Assembly (NCBI RefSeq): GCF_002575655.3
Contig: NC_053037.3
Coordinates: 142,859,207-142,923,206, forward strand
Source: Aegilops tauschii subsp. strangulata
Lineage: Eukaryota; Streptophyta; Magnoliopsida; Poales; Poaceae
DNA length: 64,000 nt
Direction of reading: 5' to 3'
Part shown: piece by piece, positions 20,997-29,972 of the stretch
Layout of the letters: each line of letters opens with the position of its first letter
How positions within the stretch are numbered: the stretch's first letter is position 1
Notes under the pieces: generated by a model
Told to the model about the DNA's origin: nothing
The model's input: the letters and a program-made list of their open reading frames with translations, nothing else
Database searches by the model: none
Translations under genes and position numbers: made by a program

Positions 20997-22340
20997 GTAG
21001 GGTTGAGGAAGGTGTCGGCGAAGAGGATCAGAGGCCGTCGACGGGGGCGTCGGTGGGGTAGCTCCGGGGTGGTGTGGACAAAGCGTCTCCAGTGGGGAGT
21101 ACGAAGGAGCCGCTGCAGATGCGCTGAGGTTGACGAGAGTACGGGCGAAGCAGATCCAGCACCGTGGACAAGGCCGGCACTGAATGGGCCGTTGTACAGT
21201 GGTGGATGAGCAGTCTACTTATTTCTAGGGGAGGTGGGAGGGATAGATGCAGCCGCAGAAGCAGATCCGGTGAGGTGGACACCCCTGGCAGTGAATGGGC
21301 TCTGGTACGCCGGTGGATGAGCAGTCAAGGGTTTCAAGAGGGAAGGGGTAGAAAGGCCAATGAAGTATGGACATCGTGATGTAAGATGCTCTGGTGCTGT
21401 GGAGTTAGTCGTTTTTGCGGGAGGGAGAGAGGAAATTGGGGTGCCGTGTGGTGGGGGGAACCGGAAGTTACCAAAGCAGCCCCGACCTATTACGTAAATG
21501 AGGGCCGTATTGTAACTGTTGTTCTCCATGCACCAAGGCCAAAAGGGGAATTTCGCATGCTAAAGACTAGGTGGCGGAAATTTTAGAAGGAGGCGGGAGA
21601 TTTTGCCGCCCGCGGGATCGTTCGTATCCAGTTTCTACTAATGTTGGATAGTGCTAGTGGGAAGGTCATGTGAGATTGTGTACACGGGGCACACGTCAGC
21701 AGTTAATAACTGGTGTGAAGTCCACCCCAGAAAAAAAGACAATAACTCGGGATGATGCATCAATAACTTGGACGTTCACACGGGCACGGCCAATCGTACA
21801 GGTGTAGAGGCACGTTCACAGAAAAAGGGAGCAAATGCTCAGCCTATGTATTTCTCATATAAATAGATAATTTAGTGCCATTGGTTATTTACTTTAAACA
21901 TAATGCATTGACGTGTTATTGTAGAGGCGCACAAAAAGAAATGGATATTGTAGTCCCACAAAAGAAATGGATATTGTAGTCCGCTACTTAAAAGTGTTAC
22001 CTCATATGATTACATAGCCTCCATTTCATAAATTGCATACCCATTGAATTCATATATCAATATTACATATATTACTTCATAATAGAACCCTAAATCATCC
22101 AAGACTAATGAATTTGAATGCAAGACTAACAATGGTGCATGTACATGATAGCTACATTGGTTGCTTGAAGAAACATCACTGTAACTTTGGCATGCACAAT
22201 TGAAAAGGATTATTTAGAAAAAAAATGATATGTGAGTGTCCAATCTTTATAGCGTTGAATCGATATTGTATCTTTGGCCACGATACGAAGTAGATATTGA
22301 TTTGTGTTCAAGCGATGCACATCCACGATCGCTAGACAGT
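20997..22340. other. Unassigned region with a local duplication
   Basis: No gene could be supported. A block of about 65 bp at 21149-21214 (AGCAGATCC ... GGTGGATGAGCAGTC) recurs at 21260-21326, a period near 111 bp. Further on, AAAAGAAATGGATATTGTAGTC is present twice in tandem (21938-21980). The ORFs here lack domains. The rest (21600-22340) is AT-rich low-copy DNA in which I see nothing. Confidence 0.5.
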
Positions 22341-22664
22341 GATACGTGAATGAACTATGCAATCTCTCTCACGCGCATACATATCTCATTTCTCCATGGG
22401 CATCGGAATCACACACGCACACTTCATGTATTTCTCTCCCTCCGTCAAGGTTATAATTCGTCTTTCTACCCCGTCCTACAAGTCTCTCACACAGAAACAC
22501 ACACGCTCTCTCTATCAAACATGCCCACCCCTTTAATTCTGCCCACCCACCGCCACTAATGTCTCAAAGTATAATTATGTCTCTCACACATATGCCTAAG
22601 GTTAACTCGAGTCCCGGAACCATATGAATACATACAATGGGATTCTAGCAGAGCACCTTTTGTT

Positions 22665-22966
22665 TTGAGATTTCGCTCACACACACACTCACACACGCGC
22701 GCGCGCGTGCGTAGACATTGTTTTTCTCTTCATTTTTTTTCGGCACTTGTGTGCACACCGCTTGTTTATCTCCGTGATGCTTTAAGTATGCCTTGCACAC
22801 ATGCTATCTACTTATACCTTGATATAGATATGTGTCACACAAACTACTTCTCCCTATATCTAAGTGTCACTGCCCCCCCCCACACCCACACACACACACT
22901 TCCCGACACCGAAGGAGTAGGGTGACACCTCGATCTTGATACTAATCTATCTACTGGCTTCTCTCT

Positions 22967-23013
<47 letters not shown>

Positions 23014-23310
23014 CCCGACACCGAAGGAGTAGAGTGCCACCTCGATCTTGATAGTAGTCTATCTACTAGCTTCTCTCTCAAACACACACACATACACACA
23101 CACACACACTCGCCAGTTGTGCCTCTATGCCTACCGCACGCACACTCTCGATACGTCTTTCTCTTCCTCCCCCTCCCCCCAACAATGACAGCAGAAGGTT
23201 GACAACTCGATCTTGATCTTAATCTATCAATTGGTTTCTCTCTCAAACACACACACACACACGCTAGTTGTGTCTCTGTGCCTCGCTCACACACACTCGA
23301 TACGTCTTTC
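22665..23310. repeat. CA-rich minisatellite with (CA)20 microsatellite
   Basis: A unit containing CCGACACCGAAGGAGTAG, CCTCGATCTTGATA and CTATCTACT..CTTCTCTCTCAAAC followed by CA runs is repeated: CTCGATCTTGAT occurs at 22929, 23041 and 23207. The first two are 112 bp apart. The longest pure CA run is 40 bp (22971-23010). A (CA)n-(CG)n stretch near 22677-22710 precedes it. ORFs here are simple-sequence artefacts. Confidence 0.85.
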
Positions 23311-23533
23311 TCTCCATAGCCCCCTCGATATGTAGACTTCTCACGCGCGCACAGCTATAGTGACGATGATGCTGAACCCAACGTGCCTTGTTTTTAACGA
23401 AAACTATCACATGAGGTCGGTAATTAACAAGGCAGCCTTTTCTTTGTTACTACTAGTGAATCTGAAATCATTCTAGGCAGACATAAAATATATCACTTCA
23501 ACCCAATTATCGCAGTAACTATTTTAAAAGAAA

Positions 23534-23926
23534 CTAGCAAGATGACCGTGTGTTGCACAAAACATCAAGATGCATTTGTATGAGTAGTTTATCTTGTGAG
23601 AGAAAAGGACGAACGAGGGAAGGCCTTATTTGCAAATGTGGAGAGGGGTGTGGGTATCTTTTTGCAAAATTGCCATAGTTTCCTTCCTATCCGTTAGATA
23701 TAAATCTGACGACCTATATTGCAGGATGGCAGGCACACCATCATCACCAACTCTATTTTCTACTCCCTCTGTTCCTAAATATTTGTCTTTTTAGAGATTT
23801 AAACAAGTGACTACATACGGAGCAAAATGAGTGAATCTACACTCTAAAATATGTCTATATACACATCCGTATGTGGTAGTCGAAAAAGACAAATATTTAG
23901 GAATGGAGAGAGTATAAGAGTAGACA
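23534..23926 (-). mobile_element. Helitron-like non-autonomous element (minus strand), interrupted by a Stowaway MITE
   Basis: Read on the minus strand, the 3' end is a hairpin-like GTGCAACACAC followed about 12 bases on by CTAG (23534-23537) with T next, as expected for Helitrons. The 5' end is TCTACTCTTATA. Its body is an inverted copy of 26869-27108 (shared words: GTTGGTGATGATGGTGTGCCTGCCATCCTGC in pieces, CTATGGCAATTTTGCAAAAAGATACC in pieces, AAGGCCTTCCCTCGTTC). The MITE at 23763-23912 sits within the first 30 bases of its 5' end. Confidence 0.6.
23763..23912. mobile_element. Stowaway (Tc1/mariner) MITE, about 150 bp
   Basis: Terminal inverted repeats CTCCCTCTGTTCCTAAATA / TATTTAGGAATGGAGAGAG are flanked by TA on both sides (23761-23762, 23913-23914). 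The element has the typical fold-back structure and no ORF. Confidence 0.9.
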
Positions 23927-23965
23927 TAGAGATATATCTCCAGCATCGTCCACAACAAAAATGTG

Positions 23966-24020
23966 TTGGAATGGTTAGCGCCGGATGCTCGCAACGCGAA
24001 CACCTGAGTTCGAATTATGT
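23966..24020 (+). repeat. tRNA-like fragment, possible truncated SINE
   Basis: AATGGTTAGCGCC resembles a tRNA D-arm/box A region and GAGTTCGAATT, 36 bases later, resembles box B. The spacing suits an RNA polymerase III promoter. No full cloverleaf can be formed, so it is better seen as a tRNA-derived SINE head or relic. Confidence 0.35.
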
Positions 24021-24046
24021 CTTTAACTTTAGTTTTTTATATTATA

Positions 24047-24204
24047 CTCCCTCTGTTCCTAAATATAAGTCTTTGTAGAGATTCCACTATAAACTACATA
24101 CGGAGCAAAATGAGTGAATCTACACTCTAAAAGATGTCTATATACATCTGTATGTAGTTTGTAGTGGAATATCTAAAAAGACTTATATTTAGGAATGGAG
24201 GGAG
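24047..24204. mobile_element. Second Stowaway MITE, 158 bp
   Basis: Inverted ends CTCCCTCTGTTCCTAAATATAAG / CTTATATTTAGGAATGGAGGGAG (20-bp core), TA on both sides (24045-24046, 24205-24206). Internal word ACATACGGAGCAAAATGAGTG is shared with the first MITE, so they are related subfamilies. Confidence 0.9.
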
Positions 24205-24856
24205 TATATTATTTAATATATACTTCTTTCACTACTGTACTGGCAGTGGAACCTGCAGAGTACTTAGAATACAAGATTAAGGATGGATTTGTTTCTTTTT
24301 AACTTTCTATATGAAGCTGTAGCCACCCTGCAAGTCATGTGTACACCGTACATGCAATTAACCTTTTATAGAGGGAGAATCATACACGCAATTAACTCAA
24401 ATGGATTGGATGTGACTCTATTATTTCCAGCATAAGAGCATCTCCAACGGCAGCCGGCAAATTTCCTCCCGCTTCCTTCCGCGGAGGACGACATCCAACG
24501 CCAGTGGCATACATTTTCACAACTCTAACCAACCAGAGGAAATTCGTGCAAACACGGACTGATTTCATATAAGCATGAATGATTTCATATAAAAAAGCCG
24601 GATCTTCATATAAACATGATGGATTTTATTACATTTACATGAACTAAGCCGTGCTAATCCGGCTCTTGTGGTATAATTAATACCTAATCTAAATGGCCGT
24701 CCACGAATCCCTTTGTCTTCCTCATGTCCGGCAAACACTTGCGGGGTCGACGAAGGTCCTCGAAAGAGATGAAGCAACAAAGAAACCACCTGAATACACA
24801 GTCATCGCCTCAGCGGTGGCCTTCATGAGACCCAAGTGGCGACGGCCTCCCGTGTT

Positions 24857-25267
24857 CTACTTCTCCTCGATGATGGCGGCGGACACGGAGAAGCTAGCCA
24901 CTGACTCATCGCTCTCCATGCACCCGGATTTTGACTCTGCCTGCATGGCGCTGCCGCAGGCACGGGAGGCGCACCCACAGACACAGGAGGCGCGGACACC
25001 GCAGACACTGGTGGCGCAGTATGACGCGGCAGCAACGATGCCCGTGCCGCCGTGCTCGCCGCCGTGCCGGCATGGAGCAACTCGCCACTCCTCATCGGGC
25101 TGAACTAGAGCGGCGAGTTGCTGAACCACGCACCGGTTTGGGGAGGCAACTGGCTCCGTCGGGCCAAGCAAGGTTGGTGAAGCACCGAGCAGCCTCACTA
25201 GTATCTGGAGGGCTCGGCAGGCCACCCAACCGGGTAGTATGCCGGAGAATGGCTCCTCGGAAGCCAT
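24857..25267 (-). CDS. Hypothetical short ORF (136 aa) with promoter-like upstream sequence
   Basis: On the minus strand a TATA-like TATTTAAACGAGG lies at 25346-25358, ATG at 25267 and TAG/stop at 24857-24859. AATAAA is at 24625-24630 (minus strand). The translation starts MASEEPFSGILPGW and is rich in Ala, Cys and Ser without a domain I know. The overlapping plus-strand frame (24693-25103) is also open, as expected in GC-rich DNA. It could be a decayed transposon-linked gene: the sequence GAGCATCTCCAACGGC at 24438, a common grass repeat word, borders the unit. Confidence 0.3.
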   Translation of the reverse strand: MASEEPFSGILPGWVACRALQILVRLLGASPTLLGPTEPVASPNRCVVQQLAALVQPDEEWRVAPCRHGGEHGGTGIVAAASYCATSVCGVRASCVCGCASRACGSAMQAESKSGCMESDESVASFSVSAAIIEEK

Positions 25268-25774
25268 CGGAAGAGTGGAGAAAATGGTGAAGGAGGAGAT
25301 GGAGGAGCGGCGGAGGGGTGCGATTCTTGCCCACTGTCTGTCCGGCCTCGTTTAAATAGAGGGCAGACGGTAGGAGCTTGGCCTGCATCTGTCCTTGTTT
25401 AAACTGACGGTGGACAGGAGGAGCTCGGCTGGCGTTGCGTTTAATTCTAGCCCGCTCATGAATGGATGTGTAGCCGGAGTAGGTTTCTCGGTTTGCATGT
25501 GGGTTTAACGGAGGCCTTTGATGGAGGCAAGGAGGCGTGTTCAGCCGGGCGTGCAGCAGGCGGCACAGTACTATTCGATTTGACAGCTACTAGTAAACCA
25601 GGACAGTTCCTAATACGGCTTTAATGCAGATGAGGGAGAGGGTAGCGGTTCCCGAAATGTTGAACGGCCAATGATGCATCCTCCTTCAATTAGCATCCTG
25701 AATGCATGAGGGAAGTAATGGGAGGAGGACAGGGAAAAGAGGCAGCACGATGTGAATGCAACACAGTTTGCACT

Positions 25775-25784
25775 CATATAAAGG
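25775..25784 (+). promoter_or_regulatory. TATA box of the single-exon gene
   Basis: CATATAAAGG lies about 85 bp upstream of ATG 25866. Transcription would begin near 25810, so the ATG at 25800 would fall outside the transcript. This favours the ATG at 25866. Confidence 0.6.
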
Positions 25785-25865
25785 CGCCCCTCCATTCCAA
25801 TGCATCTACCACATCGTACGCACCTAAGCACCTACACTAAGCGCAAAAGTGCTCACTCCAGACCC

Positions 25866-26435
25866 ATGGCGGTGATGTGCGCGAGCGGCCAATGGTTGTG
25901 CCAGATGGTTCACGACACCGGCCTGCGGCATGGCACCGAGGACCGTCTCCGGATAGTGTTGGCGACCAGCTGGTTCATGGCCATCATCGACACCATCTAC
26001 GAATCTCAGTTGGACCAGATGATCGTTGCCACCATCAAGAAGTTCACCGTCGTCAAGAAGCTCGCGGGCGACATCGCCGTACTCCTCCAGCCCGCGTGCC
26101 TAGGCTCCTCATTGCCTGCCACCCTAATTGGCCTCCATGGCGAGAACATCTTTCAAGCACTGGTGGCCCTGCGACTGCCCGCCGATGCAACAAAGAATGT
26201 CCACCTGGAGGTCGCGCTCGCCGTGAGGCGCCTCGCCCTGCAAGAATTCGCCGACCTACACATCCACGTGTACGAGCAAGTCGTGTACATAGGTATCTAC
26301 AAGGCCGGTGAGGACGCTGCGACGTTGGCCTTCATCAACCAGCTGGAAACATTGGACGCCTTTGTTGAGAAGCACCTTGACCTCGCCACAAAAGCCGCCG
26401 CTCCTAGGCCTCTAGTCGGTGGCCCAGCGCACTGA
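25866..26435 (+). CDS. Hypothetical single-exon protein, 189 aa, intact gene structure
   Basis: The frame runs from ATG 25866 (MAVMCASGQW) to TGA 26433-26435. A TATA box lies about 85 bp upstream and AATAAA about 120 bp downstream, so it has all parts of a small plant gene. Third codon positions are strongly G/C (CTC, GCC, GAC, ATC), as in expressed grass genes and unlike the surrounding AT-rich DNA. The protein is predicted soluble and mainly helical: residues 28-75 (ATSWFMAIIDTIYE, MIVATIKKFTVVKKL), a middle section (LPATLIGLHGENIFQALVALRLP) and a C-terminal part (INQLETLDAFVEKHLDLATKAA). I see no signal peptide and recognise no family. It sits between oppositely oriented Helitron-like ends, so capture by a Helitron is possible but not shown. 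Confidence 0.65.
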   Translation: MAVMCASGQWLCQMVHDTGLRHGTEDRLRIVLATSWFMAIIDTIYESQLDQMIVATIKKFTVVKKLAGDIAVLLQPACLGSSLPATLIGLHGENIFQALVALRLPADATKNVHLEVALAVRRLALQEFADLHIHVYEQVVYIGIYKAGEDAATLAFINQLETLDAFVEKHLDLATKAAAPRPLVGGPAH

Positions 26436-26557
26436 GTCAAGGAGGAGGAGGTCGTACGTTGATGGATGCATCTTTCTACTTGCCTCTTGTAACCACCACT
26501 ACGATCGCATCATCATGGCCTTAATTCTTATTGCGCTATTGCATTCTCGTTCCAGTC

Positions 26558-26563
26558 AATAAA
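26558..26563 (+). terminator. Poly(A) signal of the single-exon gene
   Basis: AATAAA within CAGTCAATAAAGACATG, about 120 bp after the stop codon. Confidence 0.5.
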
Positions 26564-26666
26564 GACATGTGCGATCCCTTTGCTCACATTTGGAGGCAAT
26601 TATATGCATCACTGTAACTAGTACTCCATCCGTCAATTTATAAGTTGTGCTTACCTTTTCCATCAA

Positions 26667-26695
26667 CTTCGTGCAATGCACGGGCATCTTGCTAG
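26667..26695 (+). mobile_element. Helitron-like 3' terminus (hairpin plus CTAG)
   Basis: CGTGCAATGCACG forms a perfect hairpin and is followed 12 bases later by CTAG (26692-26695). The next base is A instead of the T expected after a Helitron, so it is either mutated or a relic. The 5' end of the element was not found; the gene at 25866 lies upstream. Confidence 0.4.
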
Positions 26696-26868
26696 AAACA
26701 CTACAACATGTCAAACCGCATGTGACCACACCGACGATGCGCCAACCTAGCTACTACCCTGCTTATCTGGCGGAAAAAGCCCCGCCCTAGCGTTTCTAAT
26801 CGTTATTTCGATCTATCGATCGTGCCAAGGAGCAAAACCAAATGTTAAAATTTATACATGTTTGTCTA

Positions 26869-27108
26869 TCTCTACTCTTATAAAAATAGAGTTGGTGATG
26901 ATGGTGTGCCTGCCATCCTGCAATATAGGCCGTACGATTTATATCTGACGGATAGGAAGGAAACTATGGCAATTTTGCAAAAAGATACCCACACCCCTCT
27001 CCACATTTGCAAATAAGGCCTTCCCTCGTTCATCCTTTTCTCCCACAAGATAAACTACACATACAAATGCATCTTGATGTTCCGTGCAACGCATGGGCAT
27101 CTTGCTAG
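26869..27108 (+). mobile_element. Short non-autonomous Helitron-like element, 240 bp
   Basis: 5' TCTCTACTC preceded by A; 3' hairpin CCGTGCAACGCATGG then GCATCTTG CTAG (27105-27108) followed by T. A/T flanks and terminal motifs match Helitrons. An inverted copy is at 23534-23926 and a 5'-truncated direct copy at 58190-58328. Confidence 0.65.
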
Positions 27109-27443
27109 TCTCCTATAAAAGACTCAGTTGGTGATGGTGGTGTGGCTGCCATCCGTCATTTCTAACCATTAGATCTGCATCTAACGGCTATGAGCTAAGT
27201 TGTGGCATTTTTGCAACAATAGCCCACTTCTCTGCTCCAATTTGCAGAAAACCCCTTATTATCTTGAAAGCAACCACATCCCTCCCTCACCTCATCAAAA
27301 CAGCCTAAGAAATATATTTTGAGTGAAAAGTAATATATTTTTAGTGGTATATATGTATATCAAAACAAGAGTGTTTTCTTTCAAGTTTGTGAACAAGTAC
27401 TATTCTAGTTTGGATCCGTCGGAACGCACGGGCACATTGCTAG
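27109..27443 (+). mobile_element. Second Helitron-like element, directly abutting the first
   Basis: Starts TCTCCTATAAAAGACTCAGTTGG (related 5' end) at the base after the previous CTAG. Ends CCGTCGGAACGCACGG then GCACATTG CTAG (27440-27443) followed by T. The 5' flanking base is G, not A, because it is the last base of the first element. The internal part (27160-27400) differs from the first copy. Confidence 0.55.
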
Positions 27444-28198
27444 TAAAAGAAAAAGGCATGTCGCGTTCGCGTCGCACCCCCACACGCCCGGGAATCAGAA
27501 GTACTCCACGGCCCATCCGGCACGCCACAAAGCTAGGGAAGGCGTGTTGCCTAGCATTTTCACTTTCATGTGGGACCGCTGTTGAGCAAACCAATTATTG
27601 GCAAACCGCACCCCCGCCCGCTGCGTTCGAAAACAGAAATGAGGAGGGGAAGATCTAGTTGTAGCACAGAAGCCAAGAAATTTGGTGTCAGATGGGGCTC
27701 GTTGATAGAGTAGGAGCACTCCATACTACTACTCCTACTAGTACGAAGTTTGTACTACAACTAGTACTACCACTATACAACTAGGTACGTGCACGGCACA
27801 TCATTGTAGGGGCTTGTTTTGGGTGATTTATCTTTTTTTCAGTCAACGTAGTATGAATAATATGATGTGGGGGGCACCCATGAAGCTTATGTGGCTTGGT
27901 TGCATGGCTAGGAAAGGCTAGAGAAAAATAAATAGATAATATGTTTAGTAAATAGATAATATGTTTAGAGTGCACTCAACTAAATAGATACCTTGGATCC
28001 ATTGCAACGCACGGGCCGGCACATTGGTAGTAGTAAGAAACAAATTCTGGGTTTGGCACGAGTTCGTACTACGGGAGCACCACAAGGCCTGGCGCGGGAG
28101 TTACATTCCCACTCAGGGCCCACGGGGCCGAGCTTTACTGGCTTAGTGCATCGGCCTATGAGTCAATGACATGTGGACCTTAAATGCGGCTGGCCCAC
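27444..28198. other. Low-copy DNA with Helitron-like end and a duplicated host segment
   Basis: No gene supported. A Helitron-like hairpin (TTGCAACGCACGGGCCGGCACATTGGTAG) is near 28000-28029 in degenerate form. The segment 28030-28198 (AAGAAACAAATTCTGG, TTGGCACGAGTTCG, GGGCCCACGGG, GGCTGGCCCAC) is a diverged direct copy of 58329-58460. Its last five bases, cccac, are the TSD of the Athila-like element. Confidence 0.5.
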
Positions 28199-29753
28199 TG
28201 ATGCGTCTCCAACGTATCTATAATTTTTGATCTTTCCATGCTATTATATTATCTGTTTTGGATGTTTAATGGGCTTTAATATGCTCTTTTATATTATTTT
28301 TGGGACTAACCTATTAACCGGAGGCCTAGTGCCAGTTGCTGTTTTTTTGCCTATTTCAGTGTTTCGCAGAAAAGGAATATCAAACAGAATCCAAATGAAA
28401 CAAAACCTTCGCGAGGATCTTTCTTGGAACAAACGCAATCTAGGAGACTCGGAGTGGAAGTCAGAGACGCAACAAGGCGGCCACGAGGCAGGAGGGCGCG
28501 CCCCCCACCCTCGTGGGCCCCTCGTAGCTCCACCGACCTACTTCTTTCGCCTATATATACTCTTATACCCTGAAAACATCCAGGAGAGCCACGAAACCAC
28601 TTTTCCACCGCCGCAACCTTCTGTACCCGTGAGATACCATCTTGGGGCCTTTTCCGGCGATCTTCCGGAGGGGGATTCGATCACGGAGGGCTTCTACATC
28701 AACACCATAGCCTCTCCGATGATGTGTGAGTAGTTTACGACAGACCTTCGAGTCCATAGTTATTAGCTAGATCGCTTCTTCTCTCTCTTTGGTTCTCAAT
28801 ACAAAGTTCTCCTCGATGTTCTTGGAGATCTATTCGATGTAATACTTTTTGCGGTGTGTTTGCCGAGATCCGATGAATTGTGAGTTTATGATCAAGATTA
28901 TCTATGAACAATATTCGATTCTTCTCTGAATTCTTATATGCATGATTTGATATCTTAGCAAGTCTCTTCGAATTATCGGTTTAGTTTGGCCTACTAGATT
29001 GATCTTTCTTTTAATGGGAGAAGTTCTTAGCTTTCGGTTCAATCTTGCGGTGTCCTTTCCCAGTAACAGTAGGGGCAGCAAGGCACGTATTGTATTGTTG
29101 CCATCGAGGATAAAAAGATGGGGTTTATATCATATTGCTTGAGTTTATCCCTCTACATCATGTTATCTTGCCTAATGCGCTACTCTATTCTTATGACTTA
29201 ATACTCTAGATGCATGCTGGATAGCGGTCGATGTGTGGAGTAATAGTAGTAGATGCAGAACCGTTTTGGTCTACTTGACACGGACGTGATGCCTTGCCTA
29301 GATATTCTCATACCTATGCCCTTTTCTATCATTTGCTTAGCAGTAATATGTTCACCCACCGTAATATATGCTATCATGAGAGAAGCCACTAGTGAAACCT
29401 ATGGCCCCCAGGTCTATTTTACATCATATAAGTTTTCGATCTATAATTCTCCTTTACTATTATTTATTTTGCAACCTTTATTTTCCAATCTATACAACAA
29501 AAATGCCAAAAATATTTATTTTATTATCTTTATCATATCTCACTTTTGCAAGTGGTCGTGAAGGGATTGACAACCCCTTTATCGTGTTGGTTTCAAGGTT
29601 CTTGATTGTTTGTGCGGGTACTAGGCGATTTGCGTGTAGTCTCCTACCGGATTGATACCTTGGTTCTCAAAAACTGAGGAAAATACTTACGCTACCTTGC
29701 TGCATCACCCTTTCCTCTTCAAGGGAAAACCAACACATGCTCAAGAGGTAGAA
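28199..29753 (+). repeat. 5' LTR of the Athila-like element (1555 bp)
   Basis: Matches 48339-49900 from TGATRCGTCTCC to CAAGAGGTAG(C/A)A. The 5' copy ends AGGTAGAA; the other LTRs of the family end AGGTAGCA, so the terminal CA has been mutated here. It contains a TATA-like CCTATATATACTC at 28549-28562. Confidence 0.9.
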
Positions 29754-29764
29754 AGAAGGATTTC

Positions 29765-29782
29765 TGGAGCCATTGCCGGGGA
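29765..29782 (+). other. Primer binding site, tRNA-Asp type with two mismatches
   Basis: TGGAGCCATTGCCGGGGA matches TGGCGCCGTTGCCGGGGA, complementary to the 3' end of plant tRNA-Asp, except for two G/C-to-A changes. The inverted family member at 55331-55348 has the unmutated site. Confidence 0.75.
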
Positions 29783-29972
29783 AATCTACGCTCAAGTCAA
29801 GACATACCAAGTACCCATCACAAACTCTTATCCCTCGCATTACATTATTTGCCATTTGCCTCTCGTTTTCCTCTCCCCCACTTCACCTTTGCCGTTTTAT
29901 TCACCCTTTTTCCGTTCGTCTCTTTTCGCTTGCTTCTTCTGTGCTTGTGTGTTGGATTGATTGTTTGTCACG

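Noticed and set aside
22665..23294. ORFs of 86-115 aa in the CA-rich region
   Set aside because: Translations of simple CA/TG repeats (Thr-His or Cys-Val runs).
23966..24020. A functional tRNA gene
   Set aside because: Acceptor and anticodon stems do not pair; only box A- and box B-like words are present.
24436..25440. A NAM- or Harbinger-related transposon gene around the minus-strand ORF
   Set aside because: Only general resemblance and one border word; no inverted repeat pair or catalytic motif could be shown, so it is listed only as a hypothetical ORF.
25800..25865. Upstream ATG (25800) as start of the single-exon gene
   Set aside because: It is only about 20 bp after the TATA box and would precede the probable transcription start.
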